Part shown: positions 40,401 to 56,000 of the stretch, in pieces
How the letters are laid out: the number at the start of each line of letters is the position of its first letter
Numbering within the stretch: position 1 is the stretch's first letter
Assembly (NCBI RefSeq): GCF_032854445.1
Contig: NC_088307.1
Span: 17,310,017-17,374,016, forward strand
Reading direction: 5' to 3'
Length of the DNA stretch: 64,000 bases
Source: Liolophura sinensis
Taxonomy: Eukaryota > Mollusca > Polyplacophora > Chitonida > Chitonidae
Position numbers and translations under genes: made by a program
The notes under the pieces: generated by a model
What the model was told of the DNA's origin: nothing
Seen by the model: the letters and a program-made list of their open reading frames with translations, nothing else
Databases searched by the model: none

Positions 40401-43400
40401 AAGACACAGTGTATGTACACATATCTTATGACATCTCGTCATCATTTGACTGAAAAATTGTTAAGGATGACGTTAAACCCAAAAGCATAAATGCATGCAT
40501 GATGGAAAACGCATGCAAATATTGTTAAGCAGATGCTCTCGCTCTAAAACTGCAGGGAAAACATGCATCAGGCAAGCTTTTTAAAAAGTATTCTTTTGCA
40601 TGCCCTTTGTAAGCCTTTATTTTGTTGAAGCCCATTACATCATAAAACAGATCAACAGTGTGTTAGAAAAAAATTTATATCAATCATAATTATTTTTATT
40701 GCCGCCGTTGTTAAAGTGAAATATGCTTGAATCAATGCGGTGAAACAGACATTTGTTGGCAACATATGTACACGCCATATGCCGGACCCTTCGGTATATT
40801 GCTGTCAACCAATCAAATAAATAAATAAATTATTGTTTTTAACATTATTTGTTTCGCTTTGTAAAATGTATTCCTAACAGCATATTCTGATTTCGGCATG
40901 TCATAAATATTAAACTTTCTGTTCTAGGTGACGATAAAGTCAGTAAGGTAGAATTCATGTTGGTCATCAGCAACACGTCGTACGGCTCATTTGGACTTGA
41001 CGAGACGTGGCCAGATATGTTTGATGCCGTCGACTTTGATGCCAACCGATTCCTGGAAAAACCAGAGGTTCAGAAATTTTACCAGCTGATGGATTCCGAT
41101 CGTAAGCTGTTTACGTGTGATTATGATGCCGTGTATGTGATTTATCATATACATGTAGGTAGCTATCCAGTACATGTCTGTTGTTATCTCGGCAGTCATG
41201 TACATGCATGTTGTTATCTCGGTAGTCATGCACATGTCTGTTGTTATCTCGGCAGTCATGTACATGCATGTTGTTATCTCGGCAGTCATGTACATGTCTG
41301 TTGTTATCTGGGCAGTCTGTTGTTATCTCGGCAATCATGTACATGCATGTTGTTATCTCGGCAGTCATGTATATGCATGTTGTTATCTCGGTGGTCATGT
41401 AAATGTCTGTTGTTATCTCGGCAGTCATGTATATGAATGTTGTTAGCTCGGCAGTCATGTATAAGCATGTTGTTATCTCGCGTCATGTACATGTATGTTG
41501 TTATCTCTTTAGTCATGTACATGTCTGTTGTTATCTCGGCAGTCATGTACATGCATGTTGTTATCTCGGCAGTCATGTATATGCATGTTGTTATCTCGGT
41601 AGTCATGTATATGTCTGTTGTTATCTCGGCAGTCATGTATATGCATGTTGTTATCTCGGCAGTCATGTATAAGCATGTTGTTATCTCGGCAGTCATGTAC
41701 ATGTATGTTGTTATCTCGGCAGCCATGTACATGTATGTTGTTATCTCGGCAGCCAAGTACATGTATGTTGTTATCTCGACTGTCATATACGTGTATGTTG
41801 TTATCTGTTATTGTGTGCATGTATGTTGTTATCTCGGCAGTCATGTACATGCATGTTATCTCGGCAGTCAGTACATGCATGTTGTTATCTCGGCAGTCAT
41901 GTACATGCATGTTGTTTATCTCGGCCGTCATATACATATATGTTGTTATCTCCGCAGCCATGTACATGTATGTTGTTATCTCGGCAGCCAAGTACATGTA
42001 TGTTGTTATCTCGACTGTCATATACGTGTATGTTGTTATCACGGCCGTCATTGCACATGCATGTGCTTATTTCGGCCGTCATATACATGTATGTGGTTAT
42101 CTCGGTTATCATGTTAATTTATAGCTCTCTTGAGCATATTGCCGGCAATATTATTGCTGCATCCTTTATCAATTGAAGCGCTTTGGTACACAGAGCCTCT
42201 GACGTCATTATTATTAACTCCGGCCATTACTGGCATCTTAATTCATTCTTCTTTCTTTTTCAGATAATAATGCTGTCACGAAGGCAGAAGTTTTAGCGGT
42301 AAGTTCTCCCAATGAGGATGAGTTTGAAACATTTAACACAGATACCCACATAGGTGTAAACTTAATTTGTGTATTCTGCTAGGTATGGAAGTTGGTTAAG
42401 GATACTATCGTAACACCGTAGTGTCGCCCATCGATGGCACGAAGCGATGGCACGATGACACGGTGATAGGAGGCGATCGCACGAAGCGCCGTACGACGGA
42501 ACAAACCGATGACAAGCTGGAACGATACGACCAGACGATGGCACGAAGCGATAGACCTCGTGCCATTGTTCCACAGTATTGATGGACGATAGTGCGTTGA
42601 AATGACGTTTGCGATAGTGCGTTGGTATGATGATGGTCTTAATCGGCTCCTTAGCGAGTCGAGGATCCAAACATAGACGTTTCATTATAAACATTAACTG
42701 TGTTCAGATAAATGTCTTGAACACATAAACTGGTAAGAGAGAGAAGTCGAAACATTCCTCTGAAAATGATAATCCGTCAGCTTTGCTTTTGTTGTCATAA
42801 TGAGTCTTTTTATCTCTCGCGCCGGCCGTTGCTGTCCATCCGACCAAAGCGTCAGAAGGTTTGCCAGGTACTTGCCGAGTGGAGGTTGTTTATTTCGCGC
42901 TCATCGCTTTCTTTAAGCCATGTAATCTGGATTGCCGTGGTGTAAGTGAACAGCTTTTCCATATTTCGGAGAACATCAATCAGGTGATTCACCTAAATAT
43001 TTCGACTGTAAGCAAAGGAAATATAAGATGCTATATGCCATCACTCTCTTCTACAAATAGTGATTGGTAATGTGTTTTAATTGCAGGCTTACATTAAAAC
43101 GAAATTCTGATAAGATATGCATACATTTTACTGATATACATGCTTGTCTATTTTCCCATCCTTTACAGGCTTTCAAAAACTTTAACCAGTTGTCAGGCAG
43201 GTAAGAATTGCGAGGGAAAACAGTGTACGGAAACAGGTTGCAGGGATCATATATGTACTGTCTTGAATTTTAATTAAAAGTATAGTTATAATGAATGTTA
43301 AAGATACATGGATCTTATCCGATGTTTTCCTCTCATTTATACGGAATGTTACAGATCTTATATAGGATGTTTTTTTTATTAATAATACCGAATATTAAGG

Positions 43401-46400
43401 GAACAAGTCGTGAAGGCGACCATGTAGACAGGAGTGATATTGGGAGTACCTGATATACCTTAATGGAAATTTATTTATTTATTTATTTTTATATATTTAT
43501 TTATTTGATTGGTGTTTTACGCCGTACTCAAGAATATTTCACTTATACCACGGCGGCCAGCGCTATGGTGGGTGGAAACCGGGCAGAGCCCGGGGGAAAC
43601 CCACGACCATCCGCAGGTTGTTGCCAGACCTTCCCACGTACGCCTTAATGGAAATGAATGCGATACTAAACGTTGCAGGTGTCATATCAGATGGTTCCCA
43701 AGTTATACGAATCTTGCATTTGTTACGTTACTTGTTTTCCTTTCAATAATATTTTCCTTAGGTATAGGGAATCTTTCAGCTACAAGGTGTTTCCTATCGG
43801 TGACCTAATATTACATCATCGATATACCTCATATATATACATATATAGATACATTTCCTTTTAGTAATAATGAATGCTATAGCTGACGTATCAGATGATT
43901 TCCTCTCTGTACAACAGAATGGTATTACCTTCATATACCAGATGTAACCTTTCAGTAATACTGAATTTTATAGTGACTTATCAGATGTCATTTCCCCTGG
44001 ATTACATGTAATATAACAGCTATACACCAGTTCTTATTTCGCCTGGATTACATGTAATGTAACAGCTATATACCAGATGTTATTTCCCCTGGATAACGTG
44101 TAATGTAACAGCTATATACCAGATGTTATTTACCCTGGATTACATGTAATATAACTGCCATATACCAGATGTTATTTCCCCTGGATTACATGTAATATAA
44201 CAGCTACATGTATATACCAGATGTTATTTACCCTGGATTACATGTAATATAACTGCCATATACCAGATGTTATTTCCCCTGGATTACATGTAATATAACA
44301 GCTACATGTATATACCAGATGTTATTTACCCTGGATAACGTGTAATGTAACAGCTATATACCAGATGTTATTTACCCTGGATTACATGTAATATAACTGC
44401 CATATACCAGATGTTATTTCCCCTGGATTACATTTAATATAACAGCTACATGTATATACCAGATGTTATTTACCCTGGATAACGTGTAATGTAACAGCTA
44501 TATACCAGATGTTATTTACCCTGGATTACATGTAATATAACTGCCATATACCAGATGTTATTTCCCCTGGATTACATGTAATATAACAGCTACATGTATA
44601 TACCAGATGTTATTTACCCTGGATAACGTGTAATGTAACAGCTATATACCAGATGTTTCCTTTTCAATTACACATCTGCAATACAAATTAGATGATTTCT
44701 TTTCTCAGCAGTAATGTGACCTCATCGGACCAGGTTGACTACGGGTTTGCTGAAGCCGACACAAATCATGACGGTGTTCTGACATTGTCGGAAGAATGGG
44801 CACATATATTGTTAGAGGACAAGAATAGTAAGGACAGCAAATATTTATACGTAACATGCTTTAAATATATATAATCTAAAAACACGAAACAAAAGGGCGG
44901 GATAAAATCAGGTATTAAAATGCTGAGAGCCAAAATGTAAAGCTGATATCTTTCAAACATACGCGATGTTTGAAGACAAAAGTAATAAGGGCAAATATCA
45001 TGTTTGAGGTCAAAAGAAATAAACGGAGAACGTGTTGTTTGAAACTAAAAGCTGTAAAAGACAAATGTGATGTTTGATAGTACATGCAATGAACGCAAAA
45101 TTGATGTAAAAGACTAAGGTCTAATGCAAATGAAGGTAATTCACAATGAAAGCAGTAAATGCAAATATTTGTGGATAAGGACAGTAAAAGTCAAATGAGA
45201 TGATTAGAGCAGTAAGAACAAATATAGGGGTCGAAACAGATATTCGTATGCCAGTCGTCAACCAATAAGGACGTCCCGGGTCAATAAGGCCAGCTCCCAT
45301 AACGACGTTTAACACAAATTACTAAAGAACTAAGAAAGTATACACAGTACGAAAATAGGCCGGAATCATGCAAAGAGAAACTTTCAACAGTTATCAATGA
45401 TGAAGGAAAGACTCAAGATATGTTCTTGGCGACTGAATGAAATCAGTACTCAAACCGTGTATCATGCTAGAATATCAGTTGTCGATAACAAAATATGTAT
45501 GTCAGTTGCGCTTTGATTGCAACTGTCCATATATCCAACTGTCCATATATCTAACATGGCAATCTAATTCAACACGATGAATATACATCCCCTAGCAAAC
45601 CTCGGGTTAAGTGGAATTAGACACAATCATGAAGCAGAGCGTTTCAGAGAACAAAAGCAAATCCAAAATGTAGGCATCTTCATACAAAAAATGCAAGTTG
45701 TCGACAAGAAAAAGGATGATTTTGATTAAGTTACAATTAACAAGCAATAAACACAAAAATATGCAGATAAATAATAAATAAAGGGAATAAATAATAAAGG
45801 GATATTTTTGTATAGATGTGTTTCATACCTGCCGGTAGTGTTAAACAACTTCAGGTCAACGTCTTCCAGCTGAGTGAAATTTGGAAAATGTATAGAGTTA
45901 ATCGAAAGCGATTGTTCAACAGCATTCTACTGTGTTGCGCCATGTATCAGTCTAGAAATTGCACGCCATTAAAATCACTGCGCTCTTTTACCTAATATAG
46001 CTAAGAGCATGTTGATAGGAAGCTTCTTTTTATGTATTTGCAAGAACAGTTAAAGTAAAACCCTGACTGAGGTAAAATGACATAAGGCCATATTTCACAG
46101 CTTACGTGTGGCCATTTGCCACGTGTCACACTGTCATCGCTGTTCTGGTTTTACTCTCTATGCTGTACGTCAAGAGCAGAGCTATCAAATAATTACTGTT
46201 GGCCACCGTTGCACGAGAGACGTTGTAACTTTACTTTATACCAACGTTTCTACGAAATAAAACATTTCTACTTTTCTCTTTCCAGATGACAACATGGTCG
46301 ACAAAACTGAGTTTCTCAAAATGTTCAAAATTTTCCCAGATGACGTCATTAGTGCAGCAAGACGAATATTTGATAAATACGACAATAATTCCGATGGTCT

Positions 46401-46953
46401 CTTCCAAAAGGAGGATGTCGCGACATACTTCACCGCTATGGACGCGAACGGTGAGCACGGAATTCTTGTGTCGGCAAAACAAAATCTGTACAGCAGATGG
46501 ACGTACTATTAGTGTTTAGTTGACACGCGGTGCTGAAGATGGTCAGATTGTGAAATGGCACTGCCTTTTCAAATCTTTGCAGACACATGCTGGTAATCTG
46601 ACAAAATCAGAGTGCGAAAATACAGAGTGTGCAGAAATGGTACAGATGATGATCATGCTGTTAATTTGCTGTGGTTTGGAGCTTAAATCCGGTGACTAGA
46701 TGTAGAAAGCCGTGGAGTAGGAAGTTCACTTGACTGACATCTTACGCCGTGCACCACGAATGTTTCACTTCTTTGACGGCTGTCAGCTATATAGGCGAGA
46801 GGAACAGGGCAGAGCCGGAGAGTACCTCTGCACCAAATTAGGAACAAAGTAAAACTTCAACCGCTAGCTGGATTCGAACAAATGATCTCTAGGCCACGAA
46901 TACTTGAAAACACATTAGACAGGTCATCCAGCGAGAACACAAATAAAAATTCA

Positions 46954-47029
<76 letters not shown>

Positions 47030-50000
47030 TAAGGTGAGGTTTCTGTTGCCATACCCAAGTTGAGGATTCTTTGTAAACCGGAACCCTGGAACTGTTGAGC
47101 AAACACTGCGCTAAGTGTCAGTAAGCTAAATGATTTCTGCTATTATTGCTTAACTCCGTACCCAAGATGTATCATAAAATGACATAGAAAAAACACCACG
47201 TCACTTTATCAAACTGCTCATAGTGAGAAGAAATAAGATAATAAAGTATATTTGTACATATTTTCAGGCGACGGCAAGGTGTCAAGAAATGTCTATGTTA
47301 CGTTTATTGAAGTGGTAAGCATTTACTTACCTACTTGTTTGATTCCAAATGTTGTTGATCTACAATGTCAAAGACCTACAATGCCATTTAAAGCATGAAA
47401 GTTTTCCTTACTTCAGTTTTCATTCTTAGGAACCGACCCGGATAGCACAGTTGGTAGAACGTCCGCTTCGGGACCGGTAGACCCAGGATCAATCCTTGAT
47501 CGAGTCACACCTAAGACTTTAAAAGAGGAAGTTGTAACTTCCTCGCTTGGCGTTCAGCATGAAGGGGATAGTGCAACGACTGGTTGACCCGTATCAGTAT
47601 AATGGCTCGGGCGGGGCGGCTTACTTGCCTTCGGTAAGTCGTCTCAGTGAAGCAGCACTAAATAAAAGAGCGGTGGAAATCCGTCCTGCAACAAGGAGGC
47701 ACATTACACGTACATGCACCCTAATGATTCCTTCGTCGTCATATGACTGAAAAATTGTTGAGTACGACGTTAAACCCCAAGCACTCACTCACTCACTCAC
47801 TCATTCTTAGGAATGTGTCAGGTAAAGTTTAACGCTGAAATTGAACGGTTGACATGTACTTTTACAAGGGAGTGGGCCGTGATTGAAGATGCTTTCCTCG
47901 CAATCGCTTGGAAACATATTGAATATTTTACTTCATTATTTCAGAGTTTGTGGTTGTATTTCAGATGTTTGCTAAGGAGGGGGCTGACATCAGAGCTACA
48001 GCACAAAATATAGCGTAAGGTTTCATCCAGGATGTTACAAATTTTCTATGTGTGATGTTTGAAATGTGTACGATTCTTACAAATTATCGACACGAGATGG
48101 ATTGCAGAACTGTTAAAATTATCTGTGTGGTGTCTGATTCCCAGAACTTTGAAACGTGCCAGTTTGTAACAAAATATCTGTGGGATTTTTTTATCGGTGT
48201 GAAGTGGAAGCAGAGCTGTTACAAATTGTGTGCCCTTTGATTTCCATCAGACAAGTTGTCTTAGTAAGCATTAGATGATGACTTCAAAGTCTAAATAAAC
48301 CAAAAAACGGAGGCTTCAGTTTACGGGCCAGAATAAGCGAGACAGAATTGTCTCGACCTTTTCGCACATAAAAATGAATGATTTTTATCGTGTACATCTA
48401 ATTTTCTTGAATATACCGAGGTAAATTTACAAATTGTTCGTATTTATTCGTGGAGAACGTGGGAAGGTCTGTCAGCAACCTGTGGATGGTCGTGGGTTTC
48501 CGCAGGGCTCTGCCCGGTTTTCTCTCACCATAATACTAGTAGCCGTCGTATAAGGGAAATATTCCAGAGTACAGCGTAAAACACCAATCAAATAAATAAA
48601 TAAATATTTATTCGTTTCAGTCAAGTCACTGTGAGTATAGACTATGGCTTTAGGCACCTGGACACTAACAACGACTCCCGACTGTCCATAGATGAACAGT
48701 GGGCTTCGGCACTGAGTCTTGATAAGAATGGTATGATTATCTAGCTAAACTTCTCTCTAAAATGATACATGAAATCATCTGAAATGAAGTTTTGAAAGCC
48801 AAGAAGACGAAGTTCAGCATTGACGATATCACACTGGCGGACAATTCACTCCGACGAGTCATGTTGCAGAATTCCTTATAAACTTGGCCAATCACTTGCG
48901 CTGAAAGGGTCACGTGGTAATTGGCTGTCATGTCAAAAAACGTATTAGCTCTCGATTGTCGGTGTGGTTTCTTATATTGGATAGACAGATATCGATGCAA
49001 TAAATTGGACTGGAAATTCGGTTAGTTTAAGTGTTGAACTGATTTATTTTGAACCACACATTTATTAGCAGGGAAAGGAGAACGACTGTCCGACTAAATA
49101 AAAGAGCGGTGGAAATCCGTCCTGCAACAAGGAGGCACATTACACGTGCATGCACCCTAATGATTCCTTCGTCGTCATATGACTGAAAAATTGTTGAGTA
49201 CGACGTTAAACCCCAAGCACTCACTCACTCACGACTGTCCGTGTCACAATGTGTACATGTTGGGCAAGAGGCAGCAGTAATTTGTCAGGGTGAGCTGGCA
49301 AGAAAACCGCCTCAGGAAAGTCATTGCTGGAAAAAAAATACTGTGACTTTGCTTTATTCTTGCTCAGCAGATTGGCCCTGACTGAGTGCCAAATTAAAAG
49401 AAACATCGGTCATTTGAACACGCAACAGATCTGATACTCTTTAGTTTTTGTTTGTATTTTCTCATTGTCACATTGTTTAATACCAATGGTATGGGAGAGC
49501 TCCTATTTTTTGTGACGTCCCTCTAGATAGCTAAGACATGGCAAAATGTCGTCACCAAATGAGTGGCTAGCTGCTGACGATTGTTTGCTATTTATTTTGT
49601 TGATAAGTGGTGTAGAATTGTTTAAAATATTTTAGAACGTTTCTGGAATACTACTTTATTAATTGATTCAGCTTTAGTGGTTGACTTTACGTTCACTTTA
49701 AATAGGTTTATATCTTATAATTTATACAGGCTCAAGAGTATTTCTATAAGGGCTGGAGTTTAGGTGTAGGAGGTCTTTACTTTTTTATTTTAATTGGTCT
49801 CTTAACTGAACTAAGAATGTTTCACTTATACGACGGTGACCGGCATTGGAGTGGGAGAAAATCGCGCAGAGCCCGGGGGAAACCCATGGCGATCTGCAGG
49901 CCTTCACACATACGACGGGAGAGGAAGCCAGCATGAAGGTCTTGAACTCACATTGACCGCATTTTGGGAAGAGATTCCTGGGTGATAGTGCTGCGCCAGT

Positions 50001-53000
50001 AAGGCGAAAGACTTTTTTATAGTCTGAGGCTATACTTAATACAGACACGCTTTTGCTCACATAGATATGTATACCTTTTGTCCACCAGGAGACCAACTGC
50101 TGAGCAAAGACGAATACTTGTTCTGGTTCGCCAACTTTTCTGCACAAGAACGGGCACTCGGTCTGCAGATCTTCCACAGACTTGATTTCAACAAGAATGG
50201 ATTCTGGGACAAGTCTGATATCGAGAGAGCTTTCAATCTGACGGACTCTTCGGGTAAGAAACTATCAGATAACTAACCTGTGGGATGGTCTCAGGCTACC
50301 GTTTGTAATAGCTGAAACATGTTAGACTTTCCCAGGAACATACATAAGATCAAATTTTGATCTGTTTTACAGACCATCAATAGGAAACAGACTAGATTTT
50401 GGTTCAAAATAGGATAGCATAGGATAACACACTTATTTCATAGTCAAGTTTTAATCTATAAAGTTAATGCAAGTTAATCTAATGTTTTAAAAGGATACAA
50501 AATCCACGCTGATTGGCTAACAATGGAGGGTTTCCTGGGTTAAACCCTGAAACTTTGGTCACCCTTAAATAAATCTGCCTTACCTAAAATTCAGCTTAGC
50601 CAAAGCATAGCATGCACTTTCCTATCTCATTCCAGCCAATGAGAAACGGTTCTGCACTAATTCAATGGGACCGAACAATTCATGACGTCATATGTTCCAC
50701 AGGCCTCGGCCCTACAAACATGGCGGTCGTTTCCTTACAAGTGGGGAAAGCGGAAACCAATGACCCAAATAATATCATTATAACAAGCCCATTTCCGTCA
50801 AATGACGTTTCTTTCGAAAATTTAAAACTCTTACCAATCGCGCTTTGACTTAGATCCTTGCATGAGGCTAAATAACTATTCGTAAGGTTCTTATCAAATG
50901 GCTGATTTTAGAGCCCTTGAAAATCAGTGTAAATAAACGCGCGCATTTGGTTTTTTCGCCTCGCCATATTTATTTATTTGATTCGTGCTTTACGCCGTAC
51001 TCACGAATATTTAACTTATTTAACAATTTATGGATATAGTATAACCCAAACAAAGCCAATGTATCCACGGATTAACAAACAAAGATGTTAGGTCACTTTC
51101 TGTCAGGCATGCGCGTTTCAAAAATCCACGTCACAATTAAGAATAAAGCCAACACCATTCCCAACAAGAGCAGTAACACCGTAAAGCTCCCATAACGTGC
51201 TAGTCGCAGTTACATTGCACTCGTAAAAATCTCACAATGAAATTTTCGGCTTTCTCTGAAGCTTGCACTTGGCGTTTTGTGAAACGCAAAACACACTCCA
51301 AGTATTGAGAGCCACATGATTGATAGAACTATGAATATTAGCCAATCATGCGACTGGATATACATTGTTCCGAAAAGGAAGTGACGTGCCCGACGCCATT
51401 TCTTTCTTTCTCTTACTGTATTAGCATGCCATAGATTGAAATATTACAATGTATTTGTCACTAAAGTAAAGGCTTGCCTTTCGCAAAGGTCTTAAAGCTT
51501 GGAATGTACTCTAATAATGCCAGGTTTCTTTTTAACGAAACAGAAGAAAAGAAAAAGGACATAGCGCTTTATCAGTAACTTTCCCCTCCATGGTCCGGGT
51601 ATAAAAAGTTACAGCACAGAGAGAAAGATCATGGCAGTGAGGACAGTGTGAAACTTGGCAAATTGTCACATCACGTATTACCGGTGAAATCCGATTACCG
51701 ATCAATTTCCCTCAGTAAAGGTTTTATTCTGGCTGTTCTTGCATAGGCCTAAAAGTAGCAACGTACACCTTTGCGTACACGTACAACACCTTATATGATC
51801 CCAGTTTAGAGGTGGAGAAAAATGTGTGACTTTCTGTCTTCATGTTTTTGTTTGGATAGTAGCATGGTTTCTCTGTCTCTTCACATTCATGTTCCACATT
51901 AAGAATCTTTTTTTCTTCCTTTAAAAAGGCAAGGTTTTATTTTATTTGTAATTTGCTGTGAAATAAAACACGTTTTGTTCTTGTCTCAACAGGAGATGGC
52001 TATCTTTCTCACGATGAATATGTGAGGTTCGCTGCAAAAGTAAGTCCGCTGCTCGAAACCTGGTCAAATTCATTACTTTTTGTGTGAGTTTTATGTATTC
52101 TACTGTTCTCAAATTCCTGTTTATAGTAAAGGCTGGGGGATCGGGGGTCTTGTACATATCTCTTTTAGAGCATTACGAATGCTATTATTGTTACATACAT
52201 CTAAATCACCAAAAAAATCTAGGACACACTTTCAAATCAAGTACGTTTTTTCTCCACACTGCAGCCATTCTAAGATCTTCCGTCGAATTCCCAAAAGTCG
52301 CGGTTTATCATTTTGCGTTTTGCTTTTTTTTGGGGGGAGGTTGGGGGGGGGCGGGGGTGCAATAAATCAGTTATAAACGTGTATAAGTTGCTCTTGATGA
52401 TTTATTTTGGTTGGTTTTGTTTTTATAACAAATTTAGTCAGTTATTATTGTCATTTACTGCAATATAGCCTTGTTTTCTGTCAAAACTGACTAAATTTTT
52501 CAACTAAAAAATATTTGTAAGTTCAGCTGTACAGAAAATTCTGCTAGTTCCCTGAACGGTTGATATTAATGCTAAAGTTACTAAAATTGCTCAACAGTTT
52601 ACTTTATCAACCATGTAAACAGATTTTGTTTTCTGTATAAGGTGTACGGGAGGTAATATTGATATATATCTGAGGTCTACCCCTGAGGTGTAGCATATTT
52701 GATCTGAGGTGTGTATGAGGTATATTTGGGCTGTATGTGAGGTGTATTGAAGGTGCATCTGAGGTACTGCCAATTATGCAAATTAAGGTGGTGTATCCTG
52801 GAAAGATTAGGTAAAACAATATGATGCCTGACGTGTATCTGAGGTATACTGGAGATAAACTGAGGTGTATGGCTGGGGTTTTCTGGAGGTACAGTACTCC
52901 TCAGATAATAAAGATAGGGTGTACACCTCCTCTGTGCCTTAAACTAAGGTGTACATGAGGCATACATCCCATACACACCTCTTCAAGGGCGGTAGATCCA

Positions 53001-56000
53001 AGGTCAATCCTGAGTCGATTCACACCTAAGACCTTAAAAGAGGAAGTTATAGTTTCTTCATTAAGGGGATAGTACAATGACTGGTTGACCCGTATCAGTA
53101 TAATGGTTGGGTGGGCGGCTTACTTGCCTTCGTCTCAGTGAAGCAGCCACAGGGAAGTCCTCTCAGTGAAACAGCACAAAATAAAAGAGCGGTGGAAATT
53201 CGTCCAGCAACAAGGAGGCACATTGCATGTACATGCACTCTAAGGACTCCTTCGTCGTCATACGACTGAAAAATTGTTAAGTACAACGTTAATCCCCAAG
53301 CACTCATTCACCTACTTTACACCTCATCTATACCTCGCACAGAGGTGTACACCTCAAGTCTGTAAGGGTGCGAATGTCACTGGCTTCTCGCATTTTTTAC
53401 ACCTATTACCGGGTGCACTTATTCACATCAAAAGTAGTGTCTGCGGGTGATTTTGATAATGTCCCAGATTCCATTGTTCAAAATAAATGTGTAGTTGAAT
53501 GGCAGTTGGAGAAACTTGTTCACACTGGTCAACAAAGTTTTTCAAACCTTGAAAACATGAGAAAATAAACAGATCAGATATGTACCACATATAAAATATG
53601 TAACAATACCCTGATGTCATAAACCATGTTTTAAGTATATATGTACTTACTTCAAAAAATATTTTGACAGAAATGTCCATCGTACCAAAAAACGATAAAA
53701 GCGCCACCGGTAACTTTAAGTTATGGTTGACTTTCGCTTACATCAGGCCTTATTTCTGGAAAACTATTTTTGTCATTCGCATTGAAAGTTGTTGAGGTTA
53801 GTGCAATTATTAGGTAAACTTTTCATGTAATTTTGAAGTTTTACCTTTAATATCAAATACACACACAGCACTCAAACTTTTCATTAACTTCAAAGTCCAA
53901 ATTGTTTTTTCTAAAATTTTCGATACTTGTTCAGTTGGCACTATATACCACGTCTAATGGCAGCAAAATAGTAATAACACGTTTTTAGTGATCCATCTCA
54001 GGTGCACTGCCCATGTGGATGCTGGCTCCTTCAAATTCATACCAGAATAATAAATGTTATTTATTCAAAATAATAAAAAAAAAACTCGTTAACTGCAAGC
54101 TATATCTAAAACAACATTTACGCAATTTCTTTAGATTTTACTTTTGAATGAATACAATGTGGTCTGATGACGTCACCACTATTCTTTCCGGCCAGAAAAA
54201 ATCTGAAATATTTCAACCATTTGCACAAGGAGACATAGCACTTGCTTCCTGGGAAGAATTTTTTCACAGATGAACGTAAAGAAGTAATCTCTACTACGTA
54301 ATATGGGTCATAATGGTCTTAGAATTAAAATGCCGAAAAATAAAGATACATTCAGTGATACAGTTCTCTGTCAACTTTCCACCAACATCATTTATTTTTA
54401 CGTATCCTTCCTGTTTAAATCGATCTGGAATATCTTTGACATGGCTTACTTACAAGAAAACAAACGCTAATATGAGGAAAGCGTCAACAGAAGGACCATT
54501 CTACACTGTAAATAAAAATAGGTCTAATTATTTGAACGCCGTTCTGAAGAAGTTTTCGAGGCCTCCGTGGCCGAGGGTGTTAGCGCTCCAGCTCGACGCA
54601 ATGACCCAGCAGTTGCGGTTGCTATGAGTTCAAGTCTAGTTCATGCTACCTTCCTCTCCGGCCGTACGTTGGAAGGTCTGCCAGCAATCTGCGGAGGGTC
54701 CTGGGTTTCCCCAGGGCTGTGCCCACCGTAATGCTGACTGCCGTCGTATAAGTGAAATATTCTTGAGTAAAGCACCAATGAACTAAATAAATTAATCGAT
54801 CAAGAAGTTTTCACTTCTAAGATAACGGTTATTTTTATGGGCGGGGAAAACCACTGACTTTGGCAAGTTACTGAAGAGCTTAACTTCGTCTTGGACTGCG
54901 CAAACGAATACAAGAGCCTGGTCGATAGCTTATTGTCACCAAGACCCCAGAAACAGTGAGAGCAGAGGAGGGAGGTGTTATCTTTTACTCCAAAACAAAT
55001 GCAGTCAGATGTGTGGATTGTGTCATGTGCTCTGTGGACCATATTATTAATGTATGTTACTAGTTATGTCACACCGACTTTTCCATGGCCCTATAACAAA
55101 TATTTCATGTTGGATTCGTTTGTCCTACATAGGCAAGTCTTGCATACGTAAGGTACACAAGAATTGTATTTAGGTCTGAATATAAAGATGTATGATGCCT
55201 GAAGCTCACCTTATAAACCACAAAACTTCATTTAATTCAGAAACAATCTGATCTTTTGATCTTTCAGATGATGTTTTCTGCGTTTTAATGTTTTCTGTCT
55301 CTTTAAGAGCACCACTGCTTTTTAATGTGTAATATTGATTTTGAATAGTAAGATATTCTTCCTACACAGCTATTCGCCAGTTTTGGAACCCGTGTGGATA
55401 ATCTTGCCACCAAGTAAGTATTCGGGCTATTCCTGCCATTTCCATGCAGCAAGGTGATATTGAACGTGTACTGAAGTTCTTTATTTCATGATTGTGAAAT
55501 TATATTATGATCCAATTCTAATTTCTTCAAGAATTGCACCAGCGTAGTAACCGTTTAGTAACCGTGAAATACTTGAATTTTGGGCAATTGAAGTAATATA
55601 AAACCCAGTACATAGAACATGTTTATTCAACAATGAGTACAAAGCATAACATTTGTTTCACTGTACCGTCTTTCTGGATATTTGTCAGAATGTTCCATGA
55701 AGTACCCGTTCCCACTTTTTAATTTTCTGCCGAACTCTTACGAACTGACTTCGTAATGTAATCGTGTTAACATTTGTGATCTTTCGTACTGATTCGTGAG
55801 CGGTCGTAATGAATGCGTGCTCTATTTTTGATGTCGGCGACAATTTCAAAAAATTAACGAATTTCGTACCTGGACATAAGTTCTTAATGATCTGTAAGTG
55901 TTCGCAAAAACTTCGTGAATATTCACAAATCGTAAAGTGAAATCGTAAAAGTAACGTAATCATTCCGGAAGCAACGCAATGTAGAAACGGTTTTCAAAAT

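Noticed and set aside
41437-42117. Open frame of 226 codons, and long frames on the other strand
   Set aside because: It is produced entirely by a 30-bp tandem repeat in an intron; the same text recurs in several frames and no domain is present.
47440-47520. tRNA gene from A- and B-box-like sequences (also the SINE A heads)
   Set aside because: The promoter boxes belong to tRNA-derived SINE heads with tails and target duplications; no intact cloverleaf or acceptor stem was found.
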